From: Peptococcaceae bacterium
Lineage (GTDB): Bacteria; Bacillota; Desulfitobacteriia; Desulfitobacteriales; Syntrophobotulaceae
DNA length: 40,210 nt
Reading direction: 5' to 3'
Assembly (NCBI GenBank): GCA_012517475.1
Contig: JAAYUV010000007.1
Location: 1 to 40,210, forward strand
Numbering within the stretch: position 1 is the stretch's first letter; each line of letters opens with the position of its first letter. The notes under the pieces are model-generated. The model was not told the DNA's origin. It searched no databases and saw only the letters and a program-made list of their open reading frames with translations. Below are positions 23,256-30,900 of this stretch, in pieces. The position numbers and the translations under genes were made by a program.

Positions 23256-23745
23256 CATCCCTCCGCACATTTTATCCCAGAGGTTGGTTTTCGCTGTAAA
23301 GCAGGTTGCATAATGCGTTAGATAATTGTCTGATCCAATGACATCGAGGAATTTTTGGGCATACTCTTCTTTTCCCCCGTAAACAGGCCCAGAGAACTTT
23401 ATCCCCGCCATGCTTGTCGACAATTTCTCGCATTTTGGTTCCTATCTCCTGGAAAGCCTCTTTCCAGGTGATTGGTTTAAAGTCGTTGCCACCGATTCGT
23501 TTCATAGGCTGGGGAACCCTTCCCGGGTTATATACATTTATAGCAACACCATGTCCCCGGGCGCATATTTTTCCTAAGGACTTCATATGTATTTCGTTGC
23601 CTTCTATTTTCCACAACCTGCCGTTTTTGACATAGGCCCACACCCCGCAATAGCTGGAACAGCCGTTACACATGAATGGGATTCTTTTCACTTCTCCAGT
23701 CTTGGCCTCCTCGGCAAAGACTTTAAAGTTCATCGTAGGTTCCAT
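23247..23745 (-). pseudogene. N-terminal remnant of a second molybdopterin oxidoreductase
   Basis: The frame starts with an iron-sulfur motif CNGCSSYCG..ICARGHG and continues through ITWKEAFQEIGTKM, the N-terminal part of a DMSO reductase-family enzyme. Near 23395 the reading frame shifts: the next frame continues correctly as SGPVYGGKEEYAQKFLDVIG, then HYATCFTAKTNLWDKMCGG, which includes the molybdenum-ligand region, and then stops at the ferredoxin junction. No Tat signal is seen upstream; instead the sequence joins a permease gene. Only about 165 of some 750 codons survive. It differs from the intact enzyme at 7444-9690 and so came from a paralogous operon. Confidence 0.8.
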
Positions 23746-23983
23746 AAGACAGACAAATACCAGATTTCTCTCCCATTAACTTGATCATTGTTTCCTTTTC
23801 CACCCACACGTCCAAAAGCCCAAGAAGCAGAAAAATAGGGGGAATTACCGATAACATTTCCAGCGTATTACTCCAGGTTATGGCCAGAGATTTTTGTCCG
23901 ATGGATGGGTTCATGACTAATAATATTAGGTTGACCAAGGCAAGTATAATAAAAAGCTTATAGCGTTTCATCATTTTCGTCAT
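23723..23983 (-). pseudogene. 3'-truncated permease (ArsP/DUF318-like), second subunit
   Basis: The first 75 residues (about two membrane helices, ending at IKLMGEKSG) match small two-gene permeases of the ArsP_1/DUF318 type, where the half-protein is normally 150-160 residues. After MGEKSG the frame enters the reductase remnant and stops within 12 codons. The ATG overlaps the upstream permease stop (ATGA), so the pair was once a normal operon. Loss of the last half of the protein probably inactivates the transporter. Confidence 0.6.
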
Positions 23984-24426
23984 CCCAGCACTACCCCCAT
24001 GGTAACAGCAACAATAAAGGAAAATATAAAGGCTAGTCCATTACGTAGAATTGTCGCTTTTTTTTCAAAATATTTTATTTCTAATGGGGCTGTCACAATG
24101 CCCACCATCATGAGTGTAGATACAAATACTGCAATCTGCATAAGACCTGCCCCATTTTTAAGCAGTGCCGAGGCTAAAGGGAACGCAATAAATGCAGGGA
24201 TCAATGTGATCGACCCAACCAAGGAAGCGATAAGCATCCCTATCCAGCCCGACTGCTGACCAATTAAACGAGATATTACTTCAGGGCTTAGTACTGCAAG
24301 CATAATTCCAATTATTATGAGAATAGACAAGAACTGAGGTAAGATATTTTCGAATGACTTCCAGGCTTTTTTCAAAGCCATTTTTGTCTTCTTCTTATCT
24401 TTCAATAATGAAAATAATAGAAGCAT
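23980..24426 (-). CDS. Permease subunit (ArsP/DUF318-like half-protein)
   Basis: A 148-residue membrane protein with four or so helices and the family pattern IGQQSGWIGMLIASLVGSIT..PAFIAFPLASALLKNGA. Proteins of this family are putative exporters, some linked to organoarsenicals, others of unknown substrate, and in clostridia they often occur as two half-size genes. Its partner (23723-23983) is truncated. No good ribosome site is seen at the ATG at 24426, and the open frame continues upstream with hydrophobic residues (NNSIYILAV), so the native start may be further upstream. Confidence 0.65.
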   Translation of the reverse strand: MLLLFSLLKDKKKTKMALKKAWKSFENILPQFLSILIIIGIMLAVLSPEVISRLIGQQSGWIGMLIASLVGSITLIPAFIAFPLASALLKNGAGLMQIAVFVSTLMMVGIVTAPLEIKYFEKKATILRNGLAFIFSFIVAVTMGVVLG

Positions 24427-24534
24427 TACTGCTAATATATATATAGAATTATTGTAAACAAACTTGAACCCACCTTTATTCTGTAAGATTTCTTCAGGGT
24501 GTGATTTATAAATTTTTTAGGGTTATTCATTAAT

Positions 24535-24568
24535 TGTAAAAAACAAAGCAGTCATTATGCACTGCTTT
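24535..24568 (-). terminator. Terminator after the small ferredoxin gene
   Basis: AAAGCAGT (24545-24552) and ACTGCTTT (24561-24568) form an 8-bp stem, followed on the minus strand by GTTTTTTAC. It lies about 45 bases beyond the ferredoxin stop, so the permease pair beyond it would need its own promoter. Confidence 0.7.
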
Positions 24569-24614
24569 AAATCGTATAGAATCTTTTATCTTCTTTTAAA
24601 TAAAAGCTACTATT

Positions 24615-24806
24615 TTATTTTCCTTTTATCGATTGTATTGCTCCCATAGGGCAGAATTTTACACATTTTTGACATTCAGTACATTTTGTAGTATCTACTT
24701 TTGGTGCTTTATAACCTTGTTGAATCAAAGCGCCTACAGGACAAACCTTTACTGAAGGACACGGGTGGTTTTGTGGACATCTTCTTACATCAACAAAAAT
24801 ACTCAT
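24615..24806 (-). CDS. Small two-centre ferredoxin-like protein
   Basis: A 63-residue protein with a C-terminal [4Fe-4S] motif CTECQKCVKFCP (about 42-53) and an N-terminal set CPQNHPC..KVCPVGAL (about 10-26) with wider spacing than a classical ferredoxin. A cluster could form from each set with partner cysteines as in 2[4Fe-4S] ferredoxins. It is probably a cytoplasmic electron carrier. A CsoR-type operator overlaps its promoter region, and a terminator follows, so it appears to be a one-gene, metal- or sulfide-responsive unit. GAGGAATTAC precedes the ATG. Confidence 0.85.
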   Translation of the reverse strand: MSIFVDVRRCPQNHPCPSVKVCPVGALIQQGYKAPKVDTTKCTECQKCVKFCPMGAIQSIKGK

Positions 24807-24828
24807 TGTAATTCCTCCTATACTTCAC

Positions 24829-24845
24829 ATACCCTATGGGGGTAT
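24829..24845. promoter_or_regulatory. CsoR/CstR-type operator
   Basis: ATACCCTATGGGGGTAT is an inverted repeat with the run-of-G core that CsoR-family repressors bind (TACCC-N3-5-GGGGTA type). It lies 22 bases upstream of the ferredoxin ATG. CsoR members sense copper, CstR members sense persulfide; the sulfur genes in this window make the latter attractive. No CsoR gene is in the window. Confidence 0.6.
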
Positions 24846-24960
24846 TTTAACAGTATTTGAGTTTAATTACAATCGCTTAAATAAAAATGTTTTGTATAGA
24901 ATTTAAACGGAAAACTTATTGTTTAATCTCCTTGCGATTAGCTTCAACGTTGTTGAATTA

Positions 24961-25320
24961 TTAATGTCTTCCGCATTCACCGTGATGTTGATGCTCATGG
25001 CAAACAAAGCCTGCTGATTGAAGCTGACCTTGCAAATATTGTTCAACCGCTATTTTGGCATCTCCTTTTACGCCTGTAAAAATTTTAATGTTTTTTTCAG
25101 TAAATATCTCAATTGCCCCGGCTCCCATCCCGCCGGCTATAATAACCTTTATACCTAGGTCATTTAAGAAGTTGGGTAAAAATCCCGGACGATGACCGGG
25201 GTTTGGTATTACCTCACTTCTAAGGATCTGCTTACTGTCTGTATCAAAAATTAAGAAACTGTCACAATGTCCAAAGTGTTCCGAAACCATTGGACCTTCA
25301 CTTGCTACTGCAATTTTCAT
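24961..25320 (-). CDS. NifX/NifB-family cofactor-binding protein 1 (His-rich tail)
   Basis: A 119-residue protein of the dinitrogenase FeMo-cofactor family (PF02579 fold): MKIAVASEGPMVSEHFGHCDSF at the N terminus (typical start with conserved HFG) and a central IIAGGMGAGAIEIF. The C terminus has a metal-binding-looking tail, HEHQHHGECGRH. Relatives include NifX, the Mo-Cu 'orange protein' and many stand-alone anaerobe proteins. ATG overlaps the Mrp stop (ATGA), so the pair is co-translated, fitting the fused Mrp-ORP architecture known from Desulfovibrio. The bound cofactor is not known. Confidence 0.88.
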   Translation of the reverse strand: MKIAVASEGPMVSEHFGHCDSFLIFDTDSKQILRSEVIPNPGHRPGFLPNFLNDLGIKVIIAGGMGAGAIEIFTEKNIKIFTGVKGDAKIAVEQYLQGQLQSAGFVCHEHQHHGECGRH

Positions 25321-26159
25321 TTTTCATTTCCCCCTAATTTTTCTAATACTTCCGCTGCGTTATCAAGCAAACTACCTTCATAAAGTTCAATCAATCCTTT
25401 ATCACAGGCTCCTGCAATTTTAGGATCTATAGGCAGCTTGGCCAATACCTGAAGATTTTCTTGGGCAGCAACTTGATCAATAGCGCTTTCGCCGAATATC
25501 TGGTAGGTACTGCCGCAATCAGGACATTTGAAATATGACATATTTTCTACCAGACCAATGATTGGAATATTCATGGTTTTGGCCATATTTACGGCTTTCG
25601 TTACGATCATGGCAACCAATTCCTGGGGTGAGGCTACAACAATGATTCCGTCGAGTCGAATGGATTGAAATACAGTCAGCGGTACATCACCTGTCCCGGG
25701 AGGCATATCGATGAACATGAAATCAATATCATTCCAGATGACATCCGACCAAAACTGCTTAACAACTCCGCCCAGTATAGGCCCGCGCCAGATTACAGCA
25801 TCCGATTCTTTCGGCAATAATAAATTGATGGACATGATCTCAATTCCGGTCTTACTTATGGCCGGAAACAGACCAAACTCGTTTCCTGTAACTTTCTCCG
25901 TAATACCAAAAGCTTTCGGTATGGACGGACCGGTAATATCCGCATCGAGAATAGCGATATGATACCCTTTCCGGTTCATTGTCACTGCCAGTAAGGAAGT
26001 TACTAAAGACTTACCCACACCTCCTTTGCCGCTAACAATACCGATGACTTTCTTAACACTGCTCATCTCATGTAATTTTTGACTAAAATCTGTCTTCTCT
26101 TTTCTTTCACTGCACTGTTCGCTGCAAGAATTACAATTTTGGCTGCAATTTTCACTCAT
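25317..26159 (-). CDS. mrp: Mrp/Nbp35-family iron-sulfur carrier ATPase
   Basis: A 280-residue P-loop ATPase. The N terminus is cysteine-rich (CSQNCNSCSEQC, 4-15), as in Nbp35; the deviant Walker A GKGGVGKS is at about 44-51, followed by MinD-like DADITGPSIP (about 73) and FIDMPPGTGD (about 150). A C-terminal CPDCGS (about 218) provides the CxxC that binds a bridging [4Fe-4S] cluster in the dimer. It is thought to assemble or carry clusters to target proteins. It is translationally coupled to the NifX-family gene downstream, and the MBL and two MinD-ferredoxin genes lie upstream on the same strand. Confidence 0.9.
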   Translation of the reverse strand: MSENCSQNCNSCSEQCSERKEKTDFSQKLHEMSSVKKVIGIVSGKGGVGKSLVTSLLAVTMNRKGYHIAILDADITGPSIPKAFGITEKVTGNEFGLFPAISKTGIEIMSINLLLPKESDAVIWRGPILGGVVKQFWSDVIWNDIDFMFIDMPPGTGDVPLTVFQSIRLDGIIVVASPQELVAMIVTKAVNMAKTMNIPIIGLVENMSYFKCPDCGSTYQIFGESAIDQVAAQENLQVLAKLPIDPKIAGACDKGLIELYEGSLLDNAAEVLEKLGGNEK

Positions 26160-26180
26160 AATTTTGTCCTCACTTTTTAT

Positions 26181-27005
26181 TTATATTGTTAATTGACTTC
26201 CTGCTGCTAAATAGTGAATTTGCTCTCCCATGATTTCCTTAAGTTTTCGGTAAGATTCGGTTCCTGTACAATGACAGGTGTAACAAGTAAGTCCGGTAGT
26301 TTTAAGATACTCGCCTATTTGCCTGCCTAAGACAGGATCTTCCGATTGACCGGATGACCTGCTGTACAAATGAAACCCGCCGATAACATGGCTTAAGGCC
26401 AAGTTCTTATGATCACGAAGGTGTTCTAAGATGTTTACAATTCCTTTATGGGCACATCCTGCAACAAGCAGTGTTTTCCCTTCTTCTTTGATTATCAGAT
26501 TCTGTTCGTGGGCAAAGTCATCTTTAACCAAACCCGTGCTCAACTCCATCATCAAGTTATTATTGCCCTTCGATATAAGCTCTTCTCCCTTAACATTGGA
26601 GAATAGCTCAAGCTCTTTATCAATAACCACGTCGTCTTCAACGAATACCAAGCGGTTGTTAGTCATTACATCTTGATCCAGACCTATATTAGCTTTTTGA
26701 CCATTGTTATGAACGGCATAATGTTTTTGAAAAGCTCTTTTATTCAGGAGTACTTTGGCCTTGGTATTATGATTTAGAAAAGCCTTAAGTCCGCCTCCGT
26801 GATCATAGTGTCCATGCGAAATCACAACGAGATCAATATCCGAAAGATCGACACCCATCCTTTCTGCATTGCGAATGAACAGCGTGCTTGCACCCAGATC
26901 AAATAACATTTTATGCATCTTTGTTTGAATATACAGGCTTAATCCGTGCTCGACTTCAAAATCGTCCGAAATCGCAGTATTTTCGACTAGTGTTTTAATA
27001 ATCAT
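26181..27005 (-). CDS. Metallo-beta-lactamase-fold hydrolase
   Basis: A 274-residue MBL-fold protein with the metal motif SHGHYDHGGG (HxHxDH, about 64-73), a conserved GCAHKGIVN (about 182) and a C-terminal CHCTGTESYRKL. The pattern resembles the family annotated as dihydropterin ribofuranosyl-aminobenzene phosphate synthase-like, common in archaea and anaerobes, where real substrates are mostly unknown. It is part of the Mrp/NifX cluster with short spacing on both sides (16-21 bases), so a role in the same cofactor process is likely. GGAGCAAGTGAA precedes the ATG. Confidence 0.85.
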   Translation of the reverse strand: MIIKTLVENTAISDDFEVEHGLSLYIQTKMHKMLFDLGASTLFIRNAERMGVDLSDIDLVVISHGHYDHGGGLKAFLNHNTKAKVLLNKRAFQKHYAVHNNGQKANIGLDQDVMTNNRLVFVEDDVVIDKELELFSNVKGEELISKGNNNLMMELSTGLVKDDFAHEQNLIIKEEGKTLLVAGCAHKGIVNILEHLRDHKNLALSHVIGGFHLYSRSSGQSEDPVLGRQIGEYLKTTGLTCYTCHCTGTESYRKLKEIMGEQIHYLAAGSQLTI

Positions 27006-27021
27006 TTCACTTGCTCCTTAA

Positions 27022-27906
27022 CTATTCTGATATCGACGTTTCTAAACCAATAAGAAACAGGATTGTCTTGTGAAAAACTTCGGTAACGGCACGACCAGCA
27101 AGACAGTCTAAATCAACTATACTCAGCCTATTATTGATCGCCTTAACTGCAGCATTATCAAAAGGAATCTTGCCCATGACAGGAAGATTTCGTTCCCGGC
27201 ACACAGCTTCAATCTGATTAGTAAGGGCCTCATTGGTATTGAACTTGTTAATACAGACACCTATCTTAGGTCTAAAACTTTGTGCAGTTTTAACTACCCT
27301 TTGCATATCACTTAGCCCTGAAAGTGAAGGTTCTGTAACAATGAGTACCATGTCCGCGCCACTAAGCGAAGCAATGACCGGACAGCCTATTCCAGGAGAT
27401 CCATCTATGATTGCCAAATCAACGTTATCAGCATTCTGGGCCAATTGTTTCTTGACTTCAGTCACGAGCTTTCCAGAGGTGCCGCTGCCCATTTTCAAAC
27501 TGGCTGTAGAGAAAACAGCATCACTCTTATAAAGTTTTAACTCTCCGGCTTTATTGGGTTGAAGAGAAATGGCCTTGACCGGACAAAAGGTTTCACAGAC
27601 ACCACAACCTTCACATTCATAGCAACTAACTTCATATTGATTGTTGTTCTTTTTTATAGCATTAAAGCGACAGTTTTTAAAGCAAAGCCCACAAGATATG
27701 CATTTTTCAAAATCTACCACAGCCTTTGACATGCCAAAATAATCGCTTTGTTTAGTCAGTATATAGTTTTCAGTTACGAGATGAAGATTGGGTGCATCCA
27801 CATCACAGTCGGCATAAGCTTTTGCCTTAGCCAGTTTAATAAAAGCACTGGTAATAGTTGTTTTCCCGGTACCCCCTTTGCCGCTAAGTATTAATAACTG
27901 TTTCAC
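27022..27906 (-). CDS. MinD-like ATPase with inserted ferredoxin domain, copy 1
   Basis: A 294-residue P-loop protein of the MinD/ParA superfamily: GKGGTGKTT (9-17), DCDVDAPNLHL (about 33), then an inserted 2[4Fe-4S] ferredoxin domain (CISCGLCFKNC at about 71-81; CYECEGCGVCETFCP at about 95-109) and the Walker B-like IIDGSPGIGCP (about 165). It corresponds to one of the two such ATPases in the orange-protein gene clusters of sulfate reducers. ATP-driven transfer or reduction of a metal cluster is likely. It overlaps its paralogue by 23 bases. Confidence 0.9.
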   Translation of the reverse strand: MKQLLILSGKGGTGKTTITSAFIKLAKAKAYADCDVDAPNLHLVTENYILTKQSDYFGMSKAVVDFEKCISCGLCFKNCRFNAIKKNNNQYEVSCYECEGCGVCETFCPVKAISLQPNKAGELKLYKSDAVFSTASLKMGSGTSGKLVTEVKKQLAQNADNVDLAIIDGSPGIGCPVIASLSGADMVLIVTEPSLSGLSDMQRVVKTAQSFRPKIGVCINKFNTNEALTNQIEAVCRERNLPVMGKIPFDNAAVKAINNRLSIVDLDCLAGRAVTEVFHKTILFLIGLETSISE

Positions 27907-28741
27907 TGCCTACCTCCCGAGTCACAGCAGCTAATAAATTGCTGAATATTTCGTGGTACTTTTGTTTTTCTCTCACTGCAATGAGCCCATTGGAATTTAG
28001 GGCTCCTAATTCAGTATTGAAAGGAATTTTCCCTAATATTTTAATCTGATTTTTTAGGCAAAAATCTTCGGCGGGATTGGCTTCATCCAGGCATTTATTG
28101 AGTATAACACCATGTGGTTTATAAAAGAGCTTAACTAAATTCTGAACCATGTTTAAGTTATGAACCCCGAATAGCGTTGGTTCTGCTACCAGAATACAAT
28201 AATCAGCATCTTTAATGCTTTCCATAACAATACAGGCACTCCCCGGGGGGCAATCTATCAAAGTTAATTCATTATCACCGGAAATAGTTTGCAAGAGTTT
28301 TCGAATTATAGGAACTCCCGAAGGCTCCCCGGTATTTAATATTCCGGTTAAAACCTGAACATTCTCGGAAATCCCTCTTTGAACTAGACCGATATTTTGG
28401 TCTTTTTCTGTAATCGCTTTATTGGGACATAGAAGTACACAACCGCCGCAAGAATGGCATACTTCATCAAAAACAATTACATTGTTTTTGATGTAAGCAA
28501 GTGCGTTAAATTTGCAAAAATCTACACAAGCCCTGCATCCATTGCACTGATTCTGGTTAACTTCCGGAATCTTAACCGATATAGCCTCCTTTTTTAATTT
28601 TTGTGGTTTAAAAAATAGATGGCCATTTGGTTCTTCCACATCGCAATCTACATAGATAGAGGTTGTTGCCACCGACGCTAAATTGACGGACACAAGGGTT
28701 TTGCCTGTACCTCCCTTGCCACTTAAGACAGCGATTTTCAT
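27884..28741 (-). CDS. MinD-like ATPase with inserted ferredoxin domain, copy 2
   Basis: About 285 residues with the same architecture as its neighbour: MKIAVLSGKGGTGKT at the N terminus, DCDVEEPNGHL, ferredoxin insert CNGCRACVDFC and CHSCGGCVLLCP (about 65-110), and LIDCPPGSAC (about 155). The ATG at 28741 is chosen because the P-loop must lie at the N terminus and GGAGGAAATTAG precedes it; a longer frame to 28807 would run inside the NifX-like gene. The two ATPases probably form a heterodimer. Confidence 0.9.
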   Translation of the reverse strand: MKIAVLSGKGGTGKTLVSVNLASVATTSIYVDCDVEEPNGHLFFKPQKLKKEAISVKIPEVNQNQCNGCRACVDFCKFNALAYIKNNVIVFDEVCHSCGGCVLLCPNKAITEKDQNIGLVQRGISENVQVLTGILNTGEPSGVPIIRKLLQTISGDNELTLIDCPPGSACIVMESIKDADYCILVAEPTLFGVHNLNMVQNLVKLFYKPHGVILNKCLDEANPAEDFCLKNQIKILGKIPFNTELGALNSNGLIAVREKQKYHEIFSNLLAAVTREVGSETVINT

Positions 28742-28742
28742 T

Positions 28743-29111
28743 CTAATTTCCTCCGTGTTGGTGGAAACCGGGATGAATATCTCCCAACAATTGAAGTTTT
28801 CCTTCAATAAATGCTTTAAGATTGTCTTCCACTGAACTATTAATGGTTTTATATAGCTTTATCTCTGCATTTTTAAAAACTTCTGCGGCATTCTCTCCAC
28901 AACGCGGAGTAAGGAGTACTTCTACCCCTGTATCAGCAATTTTCTGTGCAGCCTTGATTCCAGCCCCACCCTGACTGGCAATCGCGCTATTGTCTAAAAA
29001 TCTATTTTCATTTTTTTCTGTATCATATATTAGAAAGTATGGCGCTCTTCCGAAGGAAAAGCATACACTCGCATCCATCGAATTGTTTTCTACGGGTATT
29101 GCGATCTTCAT
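28743..29111 (-). CDS. NifX/NifB-family cofactor-binding protein 2
   Basis: A 122-residue paralogue of the protein at 24961-25320, with MKIAIPVENNSMDASV and CFSFGRAPYFLI at the N terminus, ASQGGAGIKAAQKI in the centre and a short histidine-bearing end (HPGFHQHGGN). Having two NifX-type proteins, one at each end of the ATPase set, suggests separate scaffold and carrier roles. I choose the ATG at 29111, with GGAGGG nine bases upstream, over the TTG one codon before. Its stop directly precedes the ATPase start. Confidence 0.87.
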   Translation of the reverse strand: MKIAIPVENNSMDASVCFSFGRAPYFLIYDTEKNENRFLDNSAIASQGGAGIKAAQKIADTGVEVLLTPRCGENAAEVFKNAEIKLYKTINSSVEDNLKAFIEGKLQLLGDIHPGFHQHGGN

Positions 29112-29131
29112 CAATCATCCCTCCATTAGTA

Positions 29132-29515
29132 CTATTCGCCTTCACCACCGTAATCATTTTCAAAATTACCGCCACACCGGTGTTTACGGCAGCCTCCACA
29201 GGCGCATGTTTTTTCCAGCCCGTTACAGAGCTCGTAATCACCGCCCTCAATTCTAAGCAGTTTTCCGTTAACTAATGATTCTGCAAGTTTTTTTCGAGCA
29301 TCATTATAGATACGCTGGACTGTTGTTCGAGCAATGTGCATTTGATCAGCGCATTCTTCTTGGGTAAATTCCTGTAAGTCGATTAGCCGTATAGTTTCAT
29401 ACTCATCCACCGACATAGTGACAAAATCTAGTTGATTAAACGTAGCGTTAAGCGGTCCAAAAAGATTACTTCCAGGCAAACAGCATACTTTTCTGCCTTT
29501 TCTCGGTCTTGGCAT
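29132..29515 (-). CDS. DUF134-family putative DNA-binding regulator
   Basis: A 127-residue protein starting [21 protein letters not shown], the DUF134 hallmark, followed by a sigma-70 region 4-like helix-turn-helix ([19 protein letters not shown], then [21 protein letters not shown]) and a C-terminal cysteine/histidine set [13 protein letters not shown] that could bind metal or an iron-sulfur cluster. DUF134 genes habitually neighbour Mrp/NifX clusters, so this is the likely local regulator. AAAGGAG precedes the ATG. Confidence 0.88.
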   Translation of the reverse strand: MPRPRKGRKVCCLPGSNLFGPLNATFNQLDFVTMSVDEYETIRLIDLQEFTQEECADQMHIARTTVQRIYNDARKKLAESLVNGKLLRIEGGDYELCNGLEKTCACGGCRKHRCGGNFENDYGGEGE

Positions 29516-29535
29516 ATTTTTACTCCTTTTTGCAA

Positions 29536-29566
29536 GAAATTCACAGGAGCGTCCTCCTGTAATTTC
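29536..29566 (-). other. Hairpin between DUF5320 and DUF134 genes
   Basis: GAAATTCACAGGAG (29536-29549) and CTCCTGTAATTTC (29554-29566) form an imperfect stem with a 4-base loop. No T tract follows on either strand, so it may be an RNA processing or attenuation element that lowers or uncouples expression of the second gene. Confidence 0.4.
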
Positions 29567-29568
29567 TA

Positions 29569-29817
29569 TTATAGACTTTCAATTTGTCTGTTGATCGAAT
29601 TAAGTCTCTTTTCAAGGAGTTCTTTTTGGTCTAAAAGCAATTCTTTTCTCGATGCAGAATGAATCATATCGTCCGCAAAATCCCTGTCATAGCCCCTTCT
29701 TTTACCAAAACCAGATCCGATACCATTTCTGGCAGCGTTCATTCTGTTACATAACCCAAGACCTCTACCACTTATAGCTCCGCGGCCTAAAGGACCCGTT
29801 CCGTCTCTCCTTGGCAT
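29569..29817 (-). CDS. DUF5320-family small Gly/Arg-rich protein
   Basis: An 82-residue protein starting [21 protein letters not shown], rich in Gly and Arg, followed by a C-terminal coiled-coil-like helix ([20 protein letters not shown]). This layout is that of DUF5320 proteins, which accompany NifX/Mrp clusters in anaerobes. Function is unknown; the helix suggests oligomerisation. It is the first gene of the cluster's upstream part, with AGGAGGG before ATG and a promoter inside an inverted repeat. Confidence 0.8.
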   Translation of the reverse strand: MPRRDGTGPLGRGAISGRGLGLCNRMNAARNGIGSGFGKRRGYDRDFADDMIHSASRKELLLDQKELLEKRLNSINRQIESL

Positions 29818-29841
29818 GAGAAGACCCTCCTTTGTTTGGTT

Positions 29842-29895
29842 ATTGACATATGCCCTTTATAATCTCATTATATATAGTTTTGAACATATGTCAAT
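29842..29895 (-). promoter_or_regulatory. Promoter framed by perfect 11-bp inverted repeats
   Basis: ATTGACATATG (29842-29852) and its exact complement CATATGTCAAT (29885-29895) flank 32 bases. On the minus strand the distal arm supplies a TTGACA -35 box, followed 16 bases later by TATAAT, and the other arm lies just past the expected start of transcription. A regulator binding both arms would block the promoter; the DUF134 protein is a candidate. Confidence 0.6.
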
Positions 29896-30011
29896 AATTC
29901 CAAAAATAAAAACCGATGAAAATAAAAATCCTCGGCTCTTAAATATGTTGCTTCTTCAATGCAGATACTCAAAACAACGTATCAAATTAGATCAAATATA
30001 TCATATACCTT

Positions 30012-30593
30012 TTAAAAAGCCATAATAAAAATTCGTATACCTACAAGTCCCAGTGCAATAGCTAAGCTCCTGATAATCCATACCCCATGAAAGCGTTTGG
30101 ATAGTCTGGCTCCTAATTGAGCTCCGAACAAAACGCCAATTTCAAGGGCTAATGTCTGAGATATGCCCTTTGCTAGTACTCCTGTAACGAGATGCATGAT
30201 AGAACCAGACAAGGACATTACTGCTAGAATAAAATGAGAAGTCGCCGTGGCGATATGAACCGGAAAATTCAAAAGATGAACAAGAGCCGGAACGTGAATA
30301 ATACCCCCGCCTATACCTAACAGGCTTGATATATAACCTACTATAAGACTTAAGATAATACCAAGGGTTGGATTATATGAAAAGGAATATTCTTTGCCTT
30401 CCGCGTCGATAATGGTACGTAGGATATGGCCTTTCGGTACTTCGTTATTCAGTTCCTGCTCCTTTTTGGGGCGAAGCAGCAAAAAAAAGGCGGCTATGAG
30501 AAGGAGTAGACCAAATATTCCATTAAATATATTTCGAGGTATATACGAAGTTGTAAAAGCTCCCAAAAGGGAACGAGGTATTGTGGCAACGTG
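30012..30593 (-). pseudogene. 5'-truncated TauE/SafE-family sulfite exporter
   Basis: The frame gives the second half of a TauE/SafE permease: IPRSLLGAFTTSYIPRN, a membrane helix, and the repeated signature SLLGIGGGIIHVPALVHLL (about residue 100) followed by three helices. The first half of the protein, including the first GIGGG repeat, is missing; the open frame starts immediately after a TAA at 30594 with no ATG. About 190 of some 260-300 residues remain. The only start is an internal TTG. It might have exported a sulfur oxyanion. Confidence 0.75.
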
Positions 30594-30655
30594 TTAATGC
30601 TACCGTATAAAGTCCAGAAATAGCTGGTGTTAATTGTCCATAGTCTGACGAATAA

Positions 30656-30683
30656 ACTGACCGAAATAAGAAATCCGGTCAGT
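30656..30683 (-). terminator. Hairpin after the unknown fragment
   Basis: ACTGACCG (30656-30663) and CGGTCAGT (30676-30683) form an 8-bp stem; on the minus strand it is followed by TTATTCG. It is about 25 bases past the stop of the 63-residue fragment, fitting a weak terminator for its lost parent gene. Confidence 0.45.
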
Positions 30684-30708
30684 CTGTCCGTCAGATTGCA
30701 GGGGAATT

Positions 30709-30900
30709 TTATCTTCCCATCGCCCTAAACGCTAAAATATCACCTCTGGCTTCATAGAGCTTTTCCTTAAAGACCATTTTGAACCAAGCTGTCCTGTTCC
30801 GGGTGGGTGGATACTGATTAAATTTATCGTAAACCTTGCAGACCGCCACAATCATTTCATTTTTCTCATAACCGTGTTCTTCAGCCAGCTGGGTGGCATG
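30709..30900 (-). pseudogene. C-terminal fragment of an unrecognised protein
   Basis: An open frame of 63 codons, starting right after an in-frame TAA at 30901 and ending at TAA 30709. It reads HATQLAEEHGYEKNEMIVAV, then CKVYDKFNQYPPTRNRTAW, FKMVFKEKLYEARGD and ILAFRAMGR. The balanced, non-repetitive composition and a terminator-like hairpin beyond suggest real coding sequence rather than chance. It has no start with a ribosome site, and at its 5' edge it abuts the dynamin remnant on the opposite strand. I do not recognise the family; a basic, helical C terminus is all that can be said. Confidence 0.4.

Noticed and set aside
29023-29250. Open frame of 75 codons on the minus strand near the NifX-like gene
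   Set aside because: It overlaps the end of DUF134 and the start of the NifX-like gene in another frame and has no family features.
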